DNA of 12,808 bases, from the NCBI GenBank assembly GCA_001953115.1, contig LSSL01002391.1, forward strand, positions 1 to 12,808, given 5' to 3'. Positions 7,426 through 12,808 of this stretch are shown here, piece by piece. The notes under the pieces were generated by a model, which did not search any database, was not told where the DNA came from, and saw only the letters and a list, made by a program, of their open reading frames with translations. The stretch is from Smittium mucronatum (taxonomy: Eukaryota; Kickxellomycota; Harpellomycetes; Harpellales; Legeriomycetaceae). The translations under genes were made by a program, and so were the position numbers. Within the stretch, counting starts at the first letter, position 1. Every line of letters begins with the position of its first letter.

Positions 7426-7610
7426 TTATAACCTCTTCTTTTCTTCGACTATAAGAAAATTTCCGAAATAAGCTGATAAGCGCATTCAAATTTATGGAAC
7501 TCATTTGATCACTGGAGTAAAATATTTTAAAAATTATGGGGATCATAAAAGGTCAAAACGGGAAGCTCGGGATTTATAAGAGTCTTCTTTTCACAAAAAT
7601 CACAAGTATT
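7415..7610 (-). pseudogene. First recognisable segments of the unidentified block
   Basis: Two registers overlap here. The first, 7,610-7,527, reads N-T-C-D-F-C-E-K-K-T-L-I and later L-P-V-L-T-F-Y-D-P; it holds a C-x2-C pair, but no partner cysteines or histidines were found, so a zinc site is not claimed. The second, 7,546-7,415, starts at an ATG, reads through S-S-D-Q-M-S-S-I-N-L-N-A-L-I and ends with the charged K-E-E-V-I-K-S-K. A single indel near 7,540 would link them. Upstream of 7,610 only scattered short open pieces remain, so the true N-terminus is not located. Confidence 0.35.
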
Positions 7611-8005
7611 TTATGTTATTTTCTGTATACTAAAATATAAAGAAATGCATTTTGGAGGTGAAAAAAAGTCTTGCATTATTTACCCTAGATCACCCTACAT
7701 AATGTTGAAAGAGAATCAATCTTGAATTTTTTTTTTCATCCCACACATTTGACTAATATACTTAGCCCTAATACTGGAAGTAGTAAACAGTTATTTTTTG
7801 TGGTATTGAATAATTGGCTGTAAAATTATGTGAAATTTTTTAACTTCAATAAACTTTTTGCAGAGCAAGCATTTCATTTTTTGTTACAAAAGTATGAAGA
7901 TTCATTTTTCATTTTTCTTCTGTGCATATTAGGATGAAAAAACAGAGGGAGTGAATTTGACACTTGCTATGAGACCATCAAGCCTCTAGCAAGTCCCAAT
8001 TTTTT
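7611..8005. other. Spacer between unidentified block and element B
   Basis: No confident gene. The minus strand has short open pieces (for example about 24 codons near 7,710-7,785 with L-F-T-T-S-S-I-R-A-K-Y) that may extend the unidentified block. The plus strand should contain protease of element B if that element were complete, but only a doubtful L-D-H-P-T at 7,685 was found. The junction between the two units must lie here or slightly to the right. Confidence 0.35.
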
Positions 8006-8221
8006 TTGGGTGCTAAAATGCAACTGGAACAAACTGAACCGGTCCATAATCAACCCACCCCCCCCCCCTTAATAAAAGACAGTAAAAGGTTATATTTCCG
8101 TATTAATAATTATCGATTATCGATTATGGTGGCAGAAAGCTCTCGAAAGGGATTCCTAGTCCATTATTTACTGTTTCTAGAGTTCACTGTTTTTTTGAAA
8201 GTCTGTACCATGGATATTTGA
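8006..8221 (+). other. 71-codon open frame at the left edge of element B
   Basis: Complete from ATG to TGA, 71 residues, beginning M-G-A-K-M-Q-L-E-Q-T-E-P-V-H-N-Q and passing through the C11 run as prolines. It overlaps, in another register, the better supported integrase frame 8,110-8,340. The early part may derive from the protease-to-GAG-pre-integrase region of element B, where W-H-x-x-L-G-H would be expected, but only H-N-Q is seen. The second half is most likely the wrong register. I do not regard it as a gene. Confidence 0.3.
8058..8068. repeat. C11 homopolymer
   Basis: Eleven C, preceded by CAACCCA. It is the longest C or G run in the window and stands out in AT-rich sequence. Such a run is prone to length variation and to sequencing error, so the frame across it is uncertain. 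Confidence 0.9.
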
Positions 8222-8340
8222 AAATAGCTAGACAGCCTCTCACTCCAACTGATATATGGGGGCCTAAATCGGATTATGTGCTCGCCGGAGCTTCTAAAAT
8301 ATTCTTTTTTCACTTTTCATGGATATTTTTTATGCTTTGA
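8110..8340 (+). pseudogene. Element B GAG-pre-integrase end and integrase start
   Basis: A 76-codon frame without stop and without a start codon runs from 8,110 to the TGA at 8,338-8,340. It reads K-L-S-K-G-I-P-S-P, H-C-F-F-E-S-L-Y-H-G, K-I-A-R-Q-P-L-T-P-T-D-I-W-G-P (D-I-W-G-P at 8,251-8,265), later G-A-S-K-I-F-F and W-I-F-F-M (8,320-8,334). Copia proteins have here a K-G-x-P, the zinc-binding C-x2-C with G-K-x-x-R-x-P, H-T-D-I/V-W-G-P with the first catalytic aspartate, G-x-x-Y-F-x-x-F-I-D-D-x-S-R-x-x-W-I-Y-F. The fit is close and colinear. The I-D-D-x-S part between F-F and W is shortened, removing the second conserved D-D, and one zinc cysteine is lost. Integrase would join the element's DNA to the host chromosome. 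Confidence 0.8.
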
Positions 8341-8510
8341 AGCGGTTTTAACCGATTTTTCTGCGTGATAACTGTGATAGCATTGAGCTGATCATGCTGT
8401 TGAGTCGAAATGGCGCTCTAAATTTATACTGCCAGGTTTTTTTGATAATTGATTTTCTCATTATTAATCTATTCAATTTTATCCGAGTTATTAATGGGTT
8501 TTTATAGAGC
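8341..8510 (+). pseudogene. Element B integrase core, poorly preserved middle
   Basis: After the TGA at 8,338 the register with F-E-A-V-L-T-D-F-S-A starting at about 8,335 may correspond to the K-S-E-x-F-x-x-F-x-x-x-V helix of copia integrases. Several in-frame TGA and TAG codons follow. The distance from D-I-W-G-P to the next firm block is about 90 codons against roughly 65-70 in the family, so small insertions are likely. Confidence 0.4.
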
Positions 8511-9040
8511 TCAAATGGGGATTTTTACTTTCACAAGATAAATACTTTTGTTTGGATTTTAATTTCCACTTTGGGTAACTTTGGTCTCGCTTTTCGCTAT
8601 TAAAAGACGATAAGCGTTATAAAGTCAATAATAAATAATTTTTAATGTCTTATATGGAGTTTTGCTGTATCATTCATAAAAAAATATTCGGTAGGTATAT
8701 CAGCGTTTTCCAGGTCTGATTGTATCCCATAGTGTAAAGAATCAAATTTATTTACATAGCTGAAAGCATATTAACTAATTGATGGCATACTTTTGTAACA
8801 TTGTTAAAAAATATCGATTCTATCTTAATAAATAATACACAGAAGAAATCGACTTCAATTGAGGGAATTGACTCCAGATGCTCCGGATAAATAGCCATAT
8901 CTTTCATTAGATATATTTGGAAAAATAATAGTCTTTCTTTTCCTGGACTCTCAAAATTGTCAAAGTAGAATTAGGTTTATCTTGTAGTTTAGTTCTTTGG
9001 CTAGGTTAATAAGATTTTTTCGATACATAGATGATGGTAA
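8511..9040 (+). pseudogene. Element B integrase core end and C-terminal part
   Basis: Around 8,514-8,560, A-A-A-T-G-G-G-G-A followed by F-L-L-S-Q-D-K-Y-F-C-L-D gives the D-N-G-G-E-F-x-S-x-x-F-x-x-F-C signature (one base lost in the glutamate codon). From 8,783 the same register reads W-H-T-F-V-T-L-L, comparable to the family's W-x-E-A-V-x-T-A-x-Y-L-L-N-R. Then T-S-I-E-G-I-D-S-R and I-S-F-I-R-Y-I-W at 8,897-8,920 match T-P-Y-E-x-W-x-G-x-K-P and I-S-H-L-R-V-F-G. At 8,954 K-L-S-K, stop, N, stop, V-Y-L-V-V and later N-K-I-F-S-I-H match K-L-x-x-K-S-x-x-x-x-F-V-G-Y and S-K-A-Y-R-x-Y-D. The W-to-F-G distance is about 46 codons, as expected. The middle (8,580-8,780), where T-P-Q-x-N-G-V-A-E-R should lie, is longer than usual and unreadable. 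Confidence 0.7.
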
Positions 9041-9235
9041 TAAATTTGATTGGCTTTAATATTGATAGCATATTTTGTGAAAGAAAAGTTGTGAGTGTAC
9101 TGTTAGTATATAGGTCACAACATAATCCATAGAGTTTTACTAGTTAAAATTTCACTTGATTTTATTGACCTGTTATTTTGGTTAGTATTATCCAATAAAA
9201 TGATAAAAACTAACAATCTTTTTTTTCCCAAGAAT
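9041..9235 (+). other. Element B integrase-reverse transcriptase junction, deletion
   Basis: This short spacer should hold the integrase tail (R-D-V-x-F-D-E), a linker and the first half of reverse transcriptase with K-A-R-L-V and D-V-x-T-A-F-L. None of these was found, and there is room for only about 65 codons. A deletion of roughly 0.7 kb is the simplest reading; it kept the downstream register equal to the upstream one. Confidence 0.5.
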
Positions 9236-9560
9236 AGTTTGAAACAAACACTCATTCGCTGTTTCAAAATTTCACCACTTTTGCATTTAGACCCGTTCCT
9301 GACCTAAAATTGTGCCCCAATCGTATTTTTAAATAGTAAATGCCATAATTTATTAAATTTATTGGTTTACCCAATAATTTAAACATATACCTAATACAAT
9401 GTTAAAATTGAGTAAAAATTAAGATCCATTTTTTGTTTTATCGGCCCTAAAATGATTAAATGATTGATCAATATAATTTATATCATTCATAAGTTCAAAA
9501 AAAATTCCAAAGACTGTTTTTAAGAAGAATGGATAAAAAAATTATAAAAAATATATTATT
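9236..9560 (+). pseudogene. Element B reverse transcriptase, palm region
   Basis: The register from 9,236 reads S-L-K-Q-T-L-I-R-C-F-K-I-S (9,236-9,274) and, 44 codons from the start, L-L-V-Y-P-I-I, stop, T (9,359-9,385). This is the copia spacing between Y-G-L-K-Q-A-P-R-x-W and L-L-x-Y-V-D-D-I/M-I (about 46 codons), with only one internal stop between (9,305). The V-D-D itself is reduced to one proline codon, so catalytic aspartates are lost. The same register goes on with K-L-R-S-I-F and G-P-K-M-I-K (9,410-9,455), fitting K-L-x-x-x-F-x-M-K-D-L-G-P-A-K-x-I-L-G. Then E-E-W-I-K-K-L (9,524-9,544) fits S-Q-E-E-Y-I-x-K-V-L. Reverse transcriptase would copy the element RNA into DNA inside cytoplasmic particles. 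Confidence 0.8.
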
Positions 9561-9594
9561 AAAAATATATTGGTTATAAAAATTTGTATTCACA

Positions 9595-10060
9595 AATGAT
9601 ATAATAAATCTATTATAGGATCTAAAAAATTATTTTGTAATCATTTAATAGATTTTACATAACTTCCAACATTTTTTGTAATTTAATAATTTGTATTTTT
9701 AAAGCACCTTATGCTAGAAAAATAACCAAACAGTTATGAAGAAACGTTTATTATTGGCAACCAAAACTGAATTCAATTACGAAAGCATCTAAAAGTCGAA
9801 CTAATTATTATTATTATTATTATTATTTAATATTGGAATAAAGCCATTAGTTATAAAAAATTATAAAAACCTTTTTTGCAAACTTTTTTATGGTTTATAA
9901 AAGAATAAGGAATCACTCATGATTTTTTCCAAACATATCAAAATTCAACCCAGAAATTCACAATAAAGTTGGGCTTTAGTTAAAATAAATAATCTAGAGA
10001 ATACATGAATCGAAAATAACCAACCTTAATCGAAATTAATGATTCTTAATGAAGTCAATT
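9595..10060 (+). pseudogene. Element B RNase H domain
   Basis: At 9,600-9,623 Y-N-K-S-I-I-G-S matches P-Y-x-S-A-V/I-G-S, which opens this region. At 9,755-9,811 W-Q-P-K-L-N-S-I-T-K-A-S-K-S, then N-Y-Y, aligns residue for residue with I-S-W-x-S-K-x-Q-x-x-V-A-L-S-T-T-E-A-E-Y. E, stop, S-H (after the ATT run) and K-I-I-K fit E-A-x-K-E-A-x-W-L-x-x-L-L. I-S-K-F-N-P-E-I-H-N-K at 9,935-9,967 fits A-I-x-L-x-x-N-P-x-F-H-x-R-T-K-H. A shifted frame at 9,993-10,046 shows R-E-Y-M-N-R-K and then L-I-E-I-N-D, fitting H-F-I-R-E-x-V and the L-x-Y-I-x-T-x-D tail. W to N-P is 64 codons against about 60 usual, the excess being the ATT expansion. RNase H removes the RNA strand during reverse transcription. Confidence 0.8.
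9804..9827. repeat. (ATT)8 microsatellite inside RNase H
   Basis: Eight ATT units. In the RNase H register the run reads as tyrosine codons (TAT) and begins exactly at the E-Y-Y-like position following the catalytic glutamate region of the family motif. It has probably grown from a native TAT-TAT pair and adds about four to five codons to the domain. A shorter ATT run lies near 5,897-5,908. Confidence 0.85.
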
Positions 10061-11165
10061 TTTGATTTTTTGATTATTATACATATTAAAAATTGAAAAA
10101 ATCCAAAATTTGGAAAAATGAAATTTATTATTTGAAAACAATCCCAAATAGTGGCAAAGTTTTCTTAAAAAAATCTAGGGTTTGTTGTTTGATTTTCTTT
10201 ATCAATGAATTTATTTAATATGTTTTTAAAGTTACAAAAATAAATAAAAATGAATTTTTTTTTATCTTACCCCCACTTTTGCTCTAATGACTTCTTAAAC
10301 ACAAAGAGTTGTTTCAATTTATTGTGTCTGGGAAAAAATTAACCAATTTAGAAAAAGTTAAAAAAGTTTTAAAACCCTTTCCCAAGATCTTATGCATAAA
10401 AATGGTTTTTAATTTCGATTTTAACCCTTTATTTTTGATTTTAAAGAAAAATTCTGCTAGTTCTTTTTATTATTGAATTAAAATTTTCAATTTATCAAAT
10501 TCAAATTAAATTATTTTTTAGCTTATAAAATGGATAGTTAAAATATAACTTGTATCAATTCTATAGGGTTTTTTCGAATAAATTGCCCCGAATTTTATGT
10601 AAATATATATTTTTTATTTAAAAGATATGGTGAATAAAGTTGAAAATATTTGTAAGTAAAATTCTCGGATAATAGCTAAGTAGATTTTTAGGTCCAAAAA
10701 AAGCTAAAAATGATTATTTACAGTTAAAATATTAACCCCATTAACTTTGAGAATAATCTAAAATTATGTTAAATTATAACAAATAATAAACTTTGAAATT
10801 TAATAAAATGATATATGGTATATATGAGATGTATGGGGTATAAATTTATTTTTATAAAATCAAAAATTATCTCAATTTTGAAATTTATTGTTTATAAACT
10901 AAAAAATATTGTTTATCCATGATTTTTTTTTAAACTCCCATAGCATTTTTATTCATACATAGGCTGAATTGACATGTTCCAGTATATTAAATTCTTTATT
11001 TAATCCCTTTCTATTTATAAAGCTCAACTAAATTTTTTTTTATTAATTTTGAATATTTTGAATATTTTTATATACATTAAATATCTATTTAGTAATTTAT
11101 ATCCATAAAATATTATTCCCACAAAATTGTTATTGATTCTATTAAAATATGATTTCTTTTAATAT
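10061..11165. other. Interval between elements B and C
   Basis: No gene was recognised. The 3' end of element B and the 5' end of element C, with one or two terminal repeats and the leader, are expected within these 1.1 kb. I found no clear polypurine tract, no TG...CA pair and no direct repeat long enough to call a terminal repeat. One slightly C-rich spot lies at 10,268-10,290. Confidence 0.35.
11047..11064. repeat. Tandem duplication of TTTTGAATA
   Basis: Two perfect adjacent copies of the 9-base unit followed by a partial third. A short slippage product in AT-rich sequence. Confidence 0.7.
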
Positions 11166-11170
11166 TCATG

Positions 11171-11230
11171 GTGAAAAACGGAATTAAATGTTTTCTATAA
11201 AATTTCAGCCGATTGATTTGGATGGATGAA
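11171..11230 (+). pseudogene. Element C gag N-terminal motif
   Basis: The frame at 11,171 reads V-K-N-G-I-K-C-F-L, stop, N-F-S-R-L-I-W-M-D. The copia Gag signature is N-G-x-N-Y/F-x-x-W-x-F-x-x-x-M. The TAA at 11,198-11,200 stands where TGG is expected. The support is the exact spacing to the late-Gag segment, since the motif alone is short. Confidence 0.35.
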
Positions 11231-11352
11231 ATTTAAGTCAATGTAATAATAATATTAGCGTGACTATTAATTTTGATAGTATATAAGATTTTTTTATATC
11301 TATGTACTCTTATGGTGTAAAAAAAACTCAATTGCCATTTTTCTGAATTTTA

Positions 11353-11378
11353 AAGGATATTCCGTAAAAAATATCCTT
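11353..11378. repeat. Inverted repeat, 8-base stem
   Basis: AAGGATAT (11,353-11,360) and ATATCCTT (11,371-11,378) pair perfectly around a 10-base loop. It lies inside element C's gag interval, so it is probably incidental. Confidence 0.55.
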
Positions 11379-11538
11379 AAATATTTTTTTTCTGTCCTAA
11401 TAATACAAAAAGAAGTTGAATATTAGTTTAAAAAAGTTCAAGTAATATTTTTTTAATTTATTTTATTCGATATACTTTTGAAAATTTCTATAATTTAAGC
11501 AAATAATATAAAAATTATTATTGAAACTCCAAAATTGA

Positions 11539-11730
11539 CTTAAAATGACAAAAATAATATTTTTGCGAAATTTATCAAAGATGAGTTTAAAAGACATGGA
11601 GTTAGTTTTAATAGCAATATTTTAAAATATTTTATCCACACCTTGGTACATTAGGAATAAAAACCTATTTTCTTCAATAATTAATGAAGAACAACTAAGA
11701 AGAGAATTATCTGTTGTTTTAAAATTATAA
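11539..11730 (+). pseudogene. Element C late gag segment (UBN2-type)
   Basis: One register is open from 11,539 to TAA 11,623-11,625, then for 34 more codons to TAA 11,728-11,730. It reads I-I-F-L-R-N-L-S-K-M-S-L-K and, after the stop, L-F-S-S-I-I-N-E-E-Q-L-R-R-E-L. Copia-type Gag proteins (gag-polypeptide family UBN2) have here I-L-x-S-L-P-x-S-Y, then L-T-L-E-E-L/V-x-S-x-L-L-x-E-E-x-R-R. The N-E-E-Q-L-R-R-E match and the preceding L-x-x-L block about 40 codons earlier are in place. Gag forms the particle in which reverse transcription happens. A run of about 60 codons with one stop is unusual in this very AT-rich part. Confidence 0.55.
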
Positions 11731-11841
11731 AGATTAAAGGAAATAATTTCGATTCAAACCTTGGATTTTTTCTGAGAATAATAGAAAAAATTAAAGTCGA
11801 TAAATAGAAAGTAAAATTTAAAATTTAAAACCAAAAGATTT

Positions 11842-11896
11842 AAGGGGGGAAATAAAATATTGGTGTTTTTATCGGGAAAAAAAAACTTATAAACAC
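11842..11896 (+). pseudogene. Element C possible zinc knuckle
   Basis: AAGGGGGGAAA at 11,842-11,852 is followed by K-Y-W-C-F-Y-R-E-K-K-T-Y-K-H. A copia CCHC knuckle reads K-C-W/Y-x-C-x-x-x-G-H-x-x-x-x-C, commonly after a basic, glycine-rich stretch, which the G-run could encode. Only one cysteine is kept and the spacing is imperfect. The location about 50 codons after the late-Gag segment is the main support. Confidence 0.3.
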
Positions 11897-12246
11897 TAAA
11901 TATTTCGAAATATTGAATCTTTAAAAAGTTCAAATAATATTAATAATAATAAAATTCATAAACTAATCCCCATCAGGTAATATATGGAACTTTTTAGGTG
12001 GATTAAAAAAATCCTTTCTGAAATAAGCCATTTTAAAATGGCTATAACTCGATAAAAAATAAGATCCATCTCTTTTTTTTTTTAAAGACTATGGAATATC
12101 TAATCTTGAAATAAAAAATATATTTTTTTAAATTAAACCAAGTGATTTTTTTGATAAATTTAATCCGGGTAAGGAAAAAAAAATTGGGGGCATTTCTAAA
12201 AAGACAATTATATCTAAATATGTTAATTTTTTTTTCTTGAACACCA

Positions 12247-12274
12247 TTTTTTTACAATATTTATTGTAAAAAAA
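12247..12274. repeat. Near-perfect palindrome, 13-base stem with 2-base loop
   Basis: TTTTTTTACAATA (12,247-12,259) and TATTGTAAAAAAA (12,262-12,274) are exact complements separated by TT. It is the longest perfect inverted repeat I found in the window. Seven of the thirteen pairs are from T and A runs, the inner ACAATA/TATTGT is more specific. It could form a hairpin or cruciform; the ends of a short foldback element are another possibility. No function is claimed. Confidence 0.75.
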
Positions 12275-12614
12275 ATACCCTCATTTTTAACTTTAAATCA
12301 ATATTAGATGTAAAACAAAACCGAAAAAACCTATTAGCTGGATTTAAATTTAATTAAATATTATTTTTTTAAAAAAATAGCTTATTTTATTTTTAAAAAG
12401 AGGAAAATTTCGGATTTTAAATTTTAAATTATTAATTATAAAAATGAAATTTTAATTAATACATCATCTCAACAACTTTTTACTTTTTAAAAATAAATCA
12501 TAATACTATACGAATATTTTGGCATTAAATCAAAGCAAATTACCCTAAGATAGGACACAAAATAATTTTATTTATCAGCGATAATATTTGCATCTTCATC
12601 TATTGCAGATTTGT

Positions 12615-12626
12615 GAGGGAGGGGGG
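12615..12626 (+). other. Purine tract, GA-rich with G6
   Basis: A twelve-base run of G and A ending in six G, followed by TATG. Similar tracts prime plus-strand synthesis in retroelements just before the 3' terminal repeat, but no pol end precedes it here. It could instead be a coding trace or a random G-run. Confidence 0.3.
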
Positions 12627-12808
12627 TATGTAGATTTCTATAAAAAATAAATTCAACTGACTGGATATTACTTTTTTGAAAAAAAAATTAATAATACATT
12701 GTGATAAAATTGACAAAATTTCACCAGAATATACATAAAATTACAAATCAAAGTTTTGATATAACCATAATTACCAATACATTTAACCTTCAAAGAGTAT
12801 TTATAAGA

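Larger units (their letters stand above)
5380..7610 (-). pseudogene. Unidentified frameshifted coding block, minus strand
   Basis: From 7,610 down to 5,380 the minus strand carries successive open frames that overlap or nearly abut while changing register: 7,610-7,527,  7,546-7,415, 7,425-7,297, 7,237-7,178, 7,172-7,029, 6,719-6,603, 6,520-6,146 (two internal stops), 6,207-6,013, 5,671-5,513 and 5,586-5,380. Several overlap by 11 to 62 bases, as expected when single-base indels break one long frame. Their residues look protein-like, with mixed charged, aromatic and hydrophobic residues rather than the K/N/I/F monotony of the flanks. I do not recognise a family. A decayed host gene, a different transposon, or a gene in an unpolished assembly are all possible, and introns cannot be excluded. 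The interval 7,028-6,720 reads less well, with only short open pieces. GC is higher than in the flanks. Confidence 0.5.
8110..10060 (+). mobile_element. Element B: decayed Ty1/copia retrotransposon, plus strand
   Basis: From left to right the plus strand shows, in canonical order, the end of the GAG-pre-integrase segment, integrase with D-I-W-G-P, integrase core and C-terminus, reverse transcriptase and RNase H including its last conserved block. Most blocks (8,519-9,040; 9,236-9,382; 9,410-9,450; 9,524-9,545; 9,755-9,975) lie in the same reading frame, so few net indels have accumulated although stops are common. Between the integrase G-Y position (about 8,985) and the reverse transcriptase L-K-Q (9,239) only about 85 codons remain where about 300 are usual, so the start of reverse transcriptase appears deleted. 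Gag and protease were not found with confidence, and no terminal repeats were delimited. The left part has the GC of the middle of the window and the right part that of the AT-rich flank. Confidence 0.85.
11171..11896 (+). mobile_element. Element C: decayed copia gag region, plus strand
   Basis: Three Gag landmarks occur in order on the plus strand: an N-G-x-x-x-F-L, stop, N-F block at 11,177 (tryptophan position at 11,198), a late-Gag segment ending N-E-E-Q-L-R-R-E at about 11,690-11,710, and a possible zinc knuckle at 11,855-11,896. The distances, about 164 codons and about 50-60 codons, match copia Gag proteins. Its polymerase part should lie further right and mostly outside the window. 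It has the same orientation as element B. Confidence 0.55.
11897..12808. other. AT-rich right end, expected protease region of element C
   Basis: No confident domain. At 12,039-12,053 the plus strand reads W-L, stop, L-D, a possible trace of the W-x-L-D-S-G-A protease motif, about 50 codons after the zinc knuckle candidate. A purine tract of G and A at 12,615-12,626 is striking but too far from any RNase H remnant seen here to be called a polypurine primer. The stretch also contains the palindrome at 12,247. Confidence 0.35.

Noticed and set aside
7520..7700. Possible zinc knuckle (K-Y-F-K-N-Y-G-D-H) and protease L-D-H-P-T of element B on the plus strand
   Set aside because: Cysteines are absent and spacing is wrong, and the first one lies opposite better minus-strand open frames at 7,415-7,610.
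8006..8221. Free-standing 71-residue gene
   Set aside because: Overlaps the DIWGP-bearing integrase frame in another register, and its proline run comes from a C homopolymer.
11842..11852. AAGGGGGGAAA as polypurine tract of element B
   Set aside because: Lies 1.8 kb beyond the RNase H end and between two gag features of element C; better read as coding for a basic, glycine-rich Gag linker.
12640..12690. S-T-D-W as a D-I-W-G-P trace of element C
   Set aside because: Only three residues fit and the following sequence has no integrase character.
1..12808. CRISPR array, tRNA, rRNA or bacterial operon
   Set aside because: No regularly spaced repeats, no cloverleaf or rRNA core sequence recognised, and no series of intact genes with ribosome binding sites.

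Overview
The window is eukaryotic, repeat-rich and extremely AT-rich. By eye on sampled lines, the flanks are about one fifth GC and the middle (about 5,300-9,300) about one third. I see no intact gene, no tRNA or rRNA that I recognise, and no bacterial operon features. The host cannot be named: Ty1/copia retrotransposons occur in plants, fungi and animals, and nothing here decides among them. Because frames shift and stop often, everything recognisable was found by reading protein motifs across frames and checking that their order and spacing fit a known polyprotein.

The recognisable content is decayed Ty1/copia retrotransposon sequence. Element A (minus strand, about 4,320 down to 960) shows a gag-like start, the integrase core, the integrase C-terminus, reverse transcriptase and the beginning of RNase H, in that order. 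Element B (plus strand, about 8,110-10,060) shows the GAG-pre-integrase/integrase start with a DIWGP motif, integrase core and C-terminus, reverse transcriptase and RNase H. Most of its blocks lie in one reading frame, and about 0.7 kb seems to be missing between integrase and reverse transcriptase. Element C (plus strand, from about 11,170 towards the right edge) shows a gag start, a late-gag segment and a possible zinc knuckle. A fourth, isolated gag-like motif lies at 555-632 on the plus strand. A and B point away from each other; B and C are head to tail.

Between A and B, on the minus strand from about 7,610 down to 5,380, a series of overlapping or adjacent open frames in shifting registers looks like one long frameshifted protein-coding sequence. 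The best part, 6,520-6,146, has only two internal stops in 125 codons. I do not recognise the protein. It is the main unexplained feature of the window.

The remaining stretches (1-554, about 720-950, 4,320-5,380, 7,610-8,005, 10,060-11,165, 11,900-12,808) are AT-rich sequence with homopolymers, short microsatellites and a few hairpins. Long terminal repeats are expected near the elements, but I could not delimit any by eye. I found no convincing new functional system; this reads as a retrotransposon graveyard with one unidentified broken coding region.
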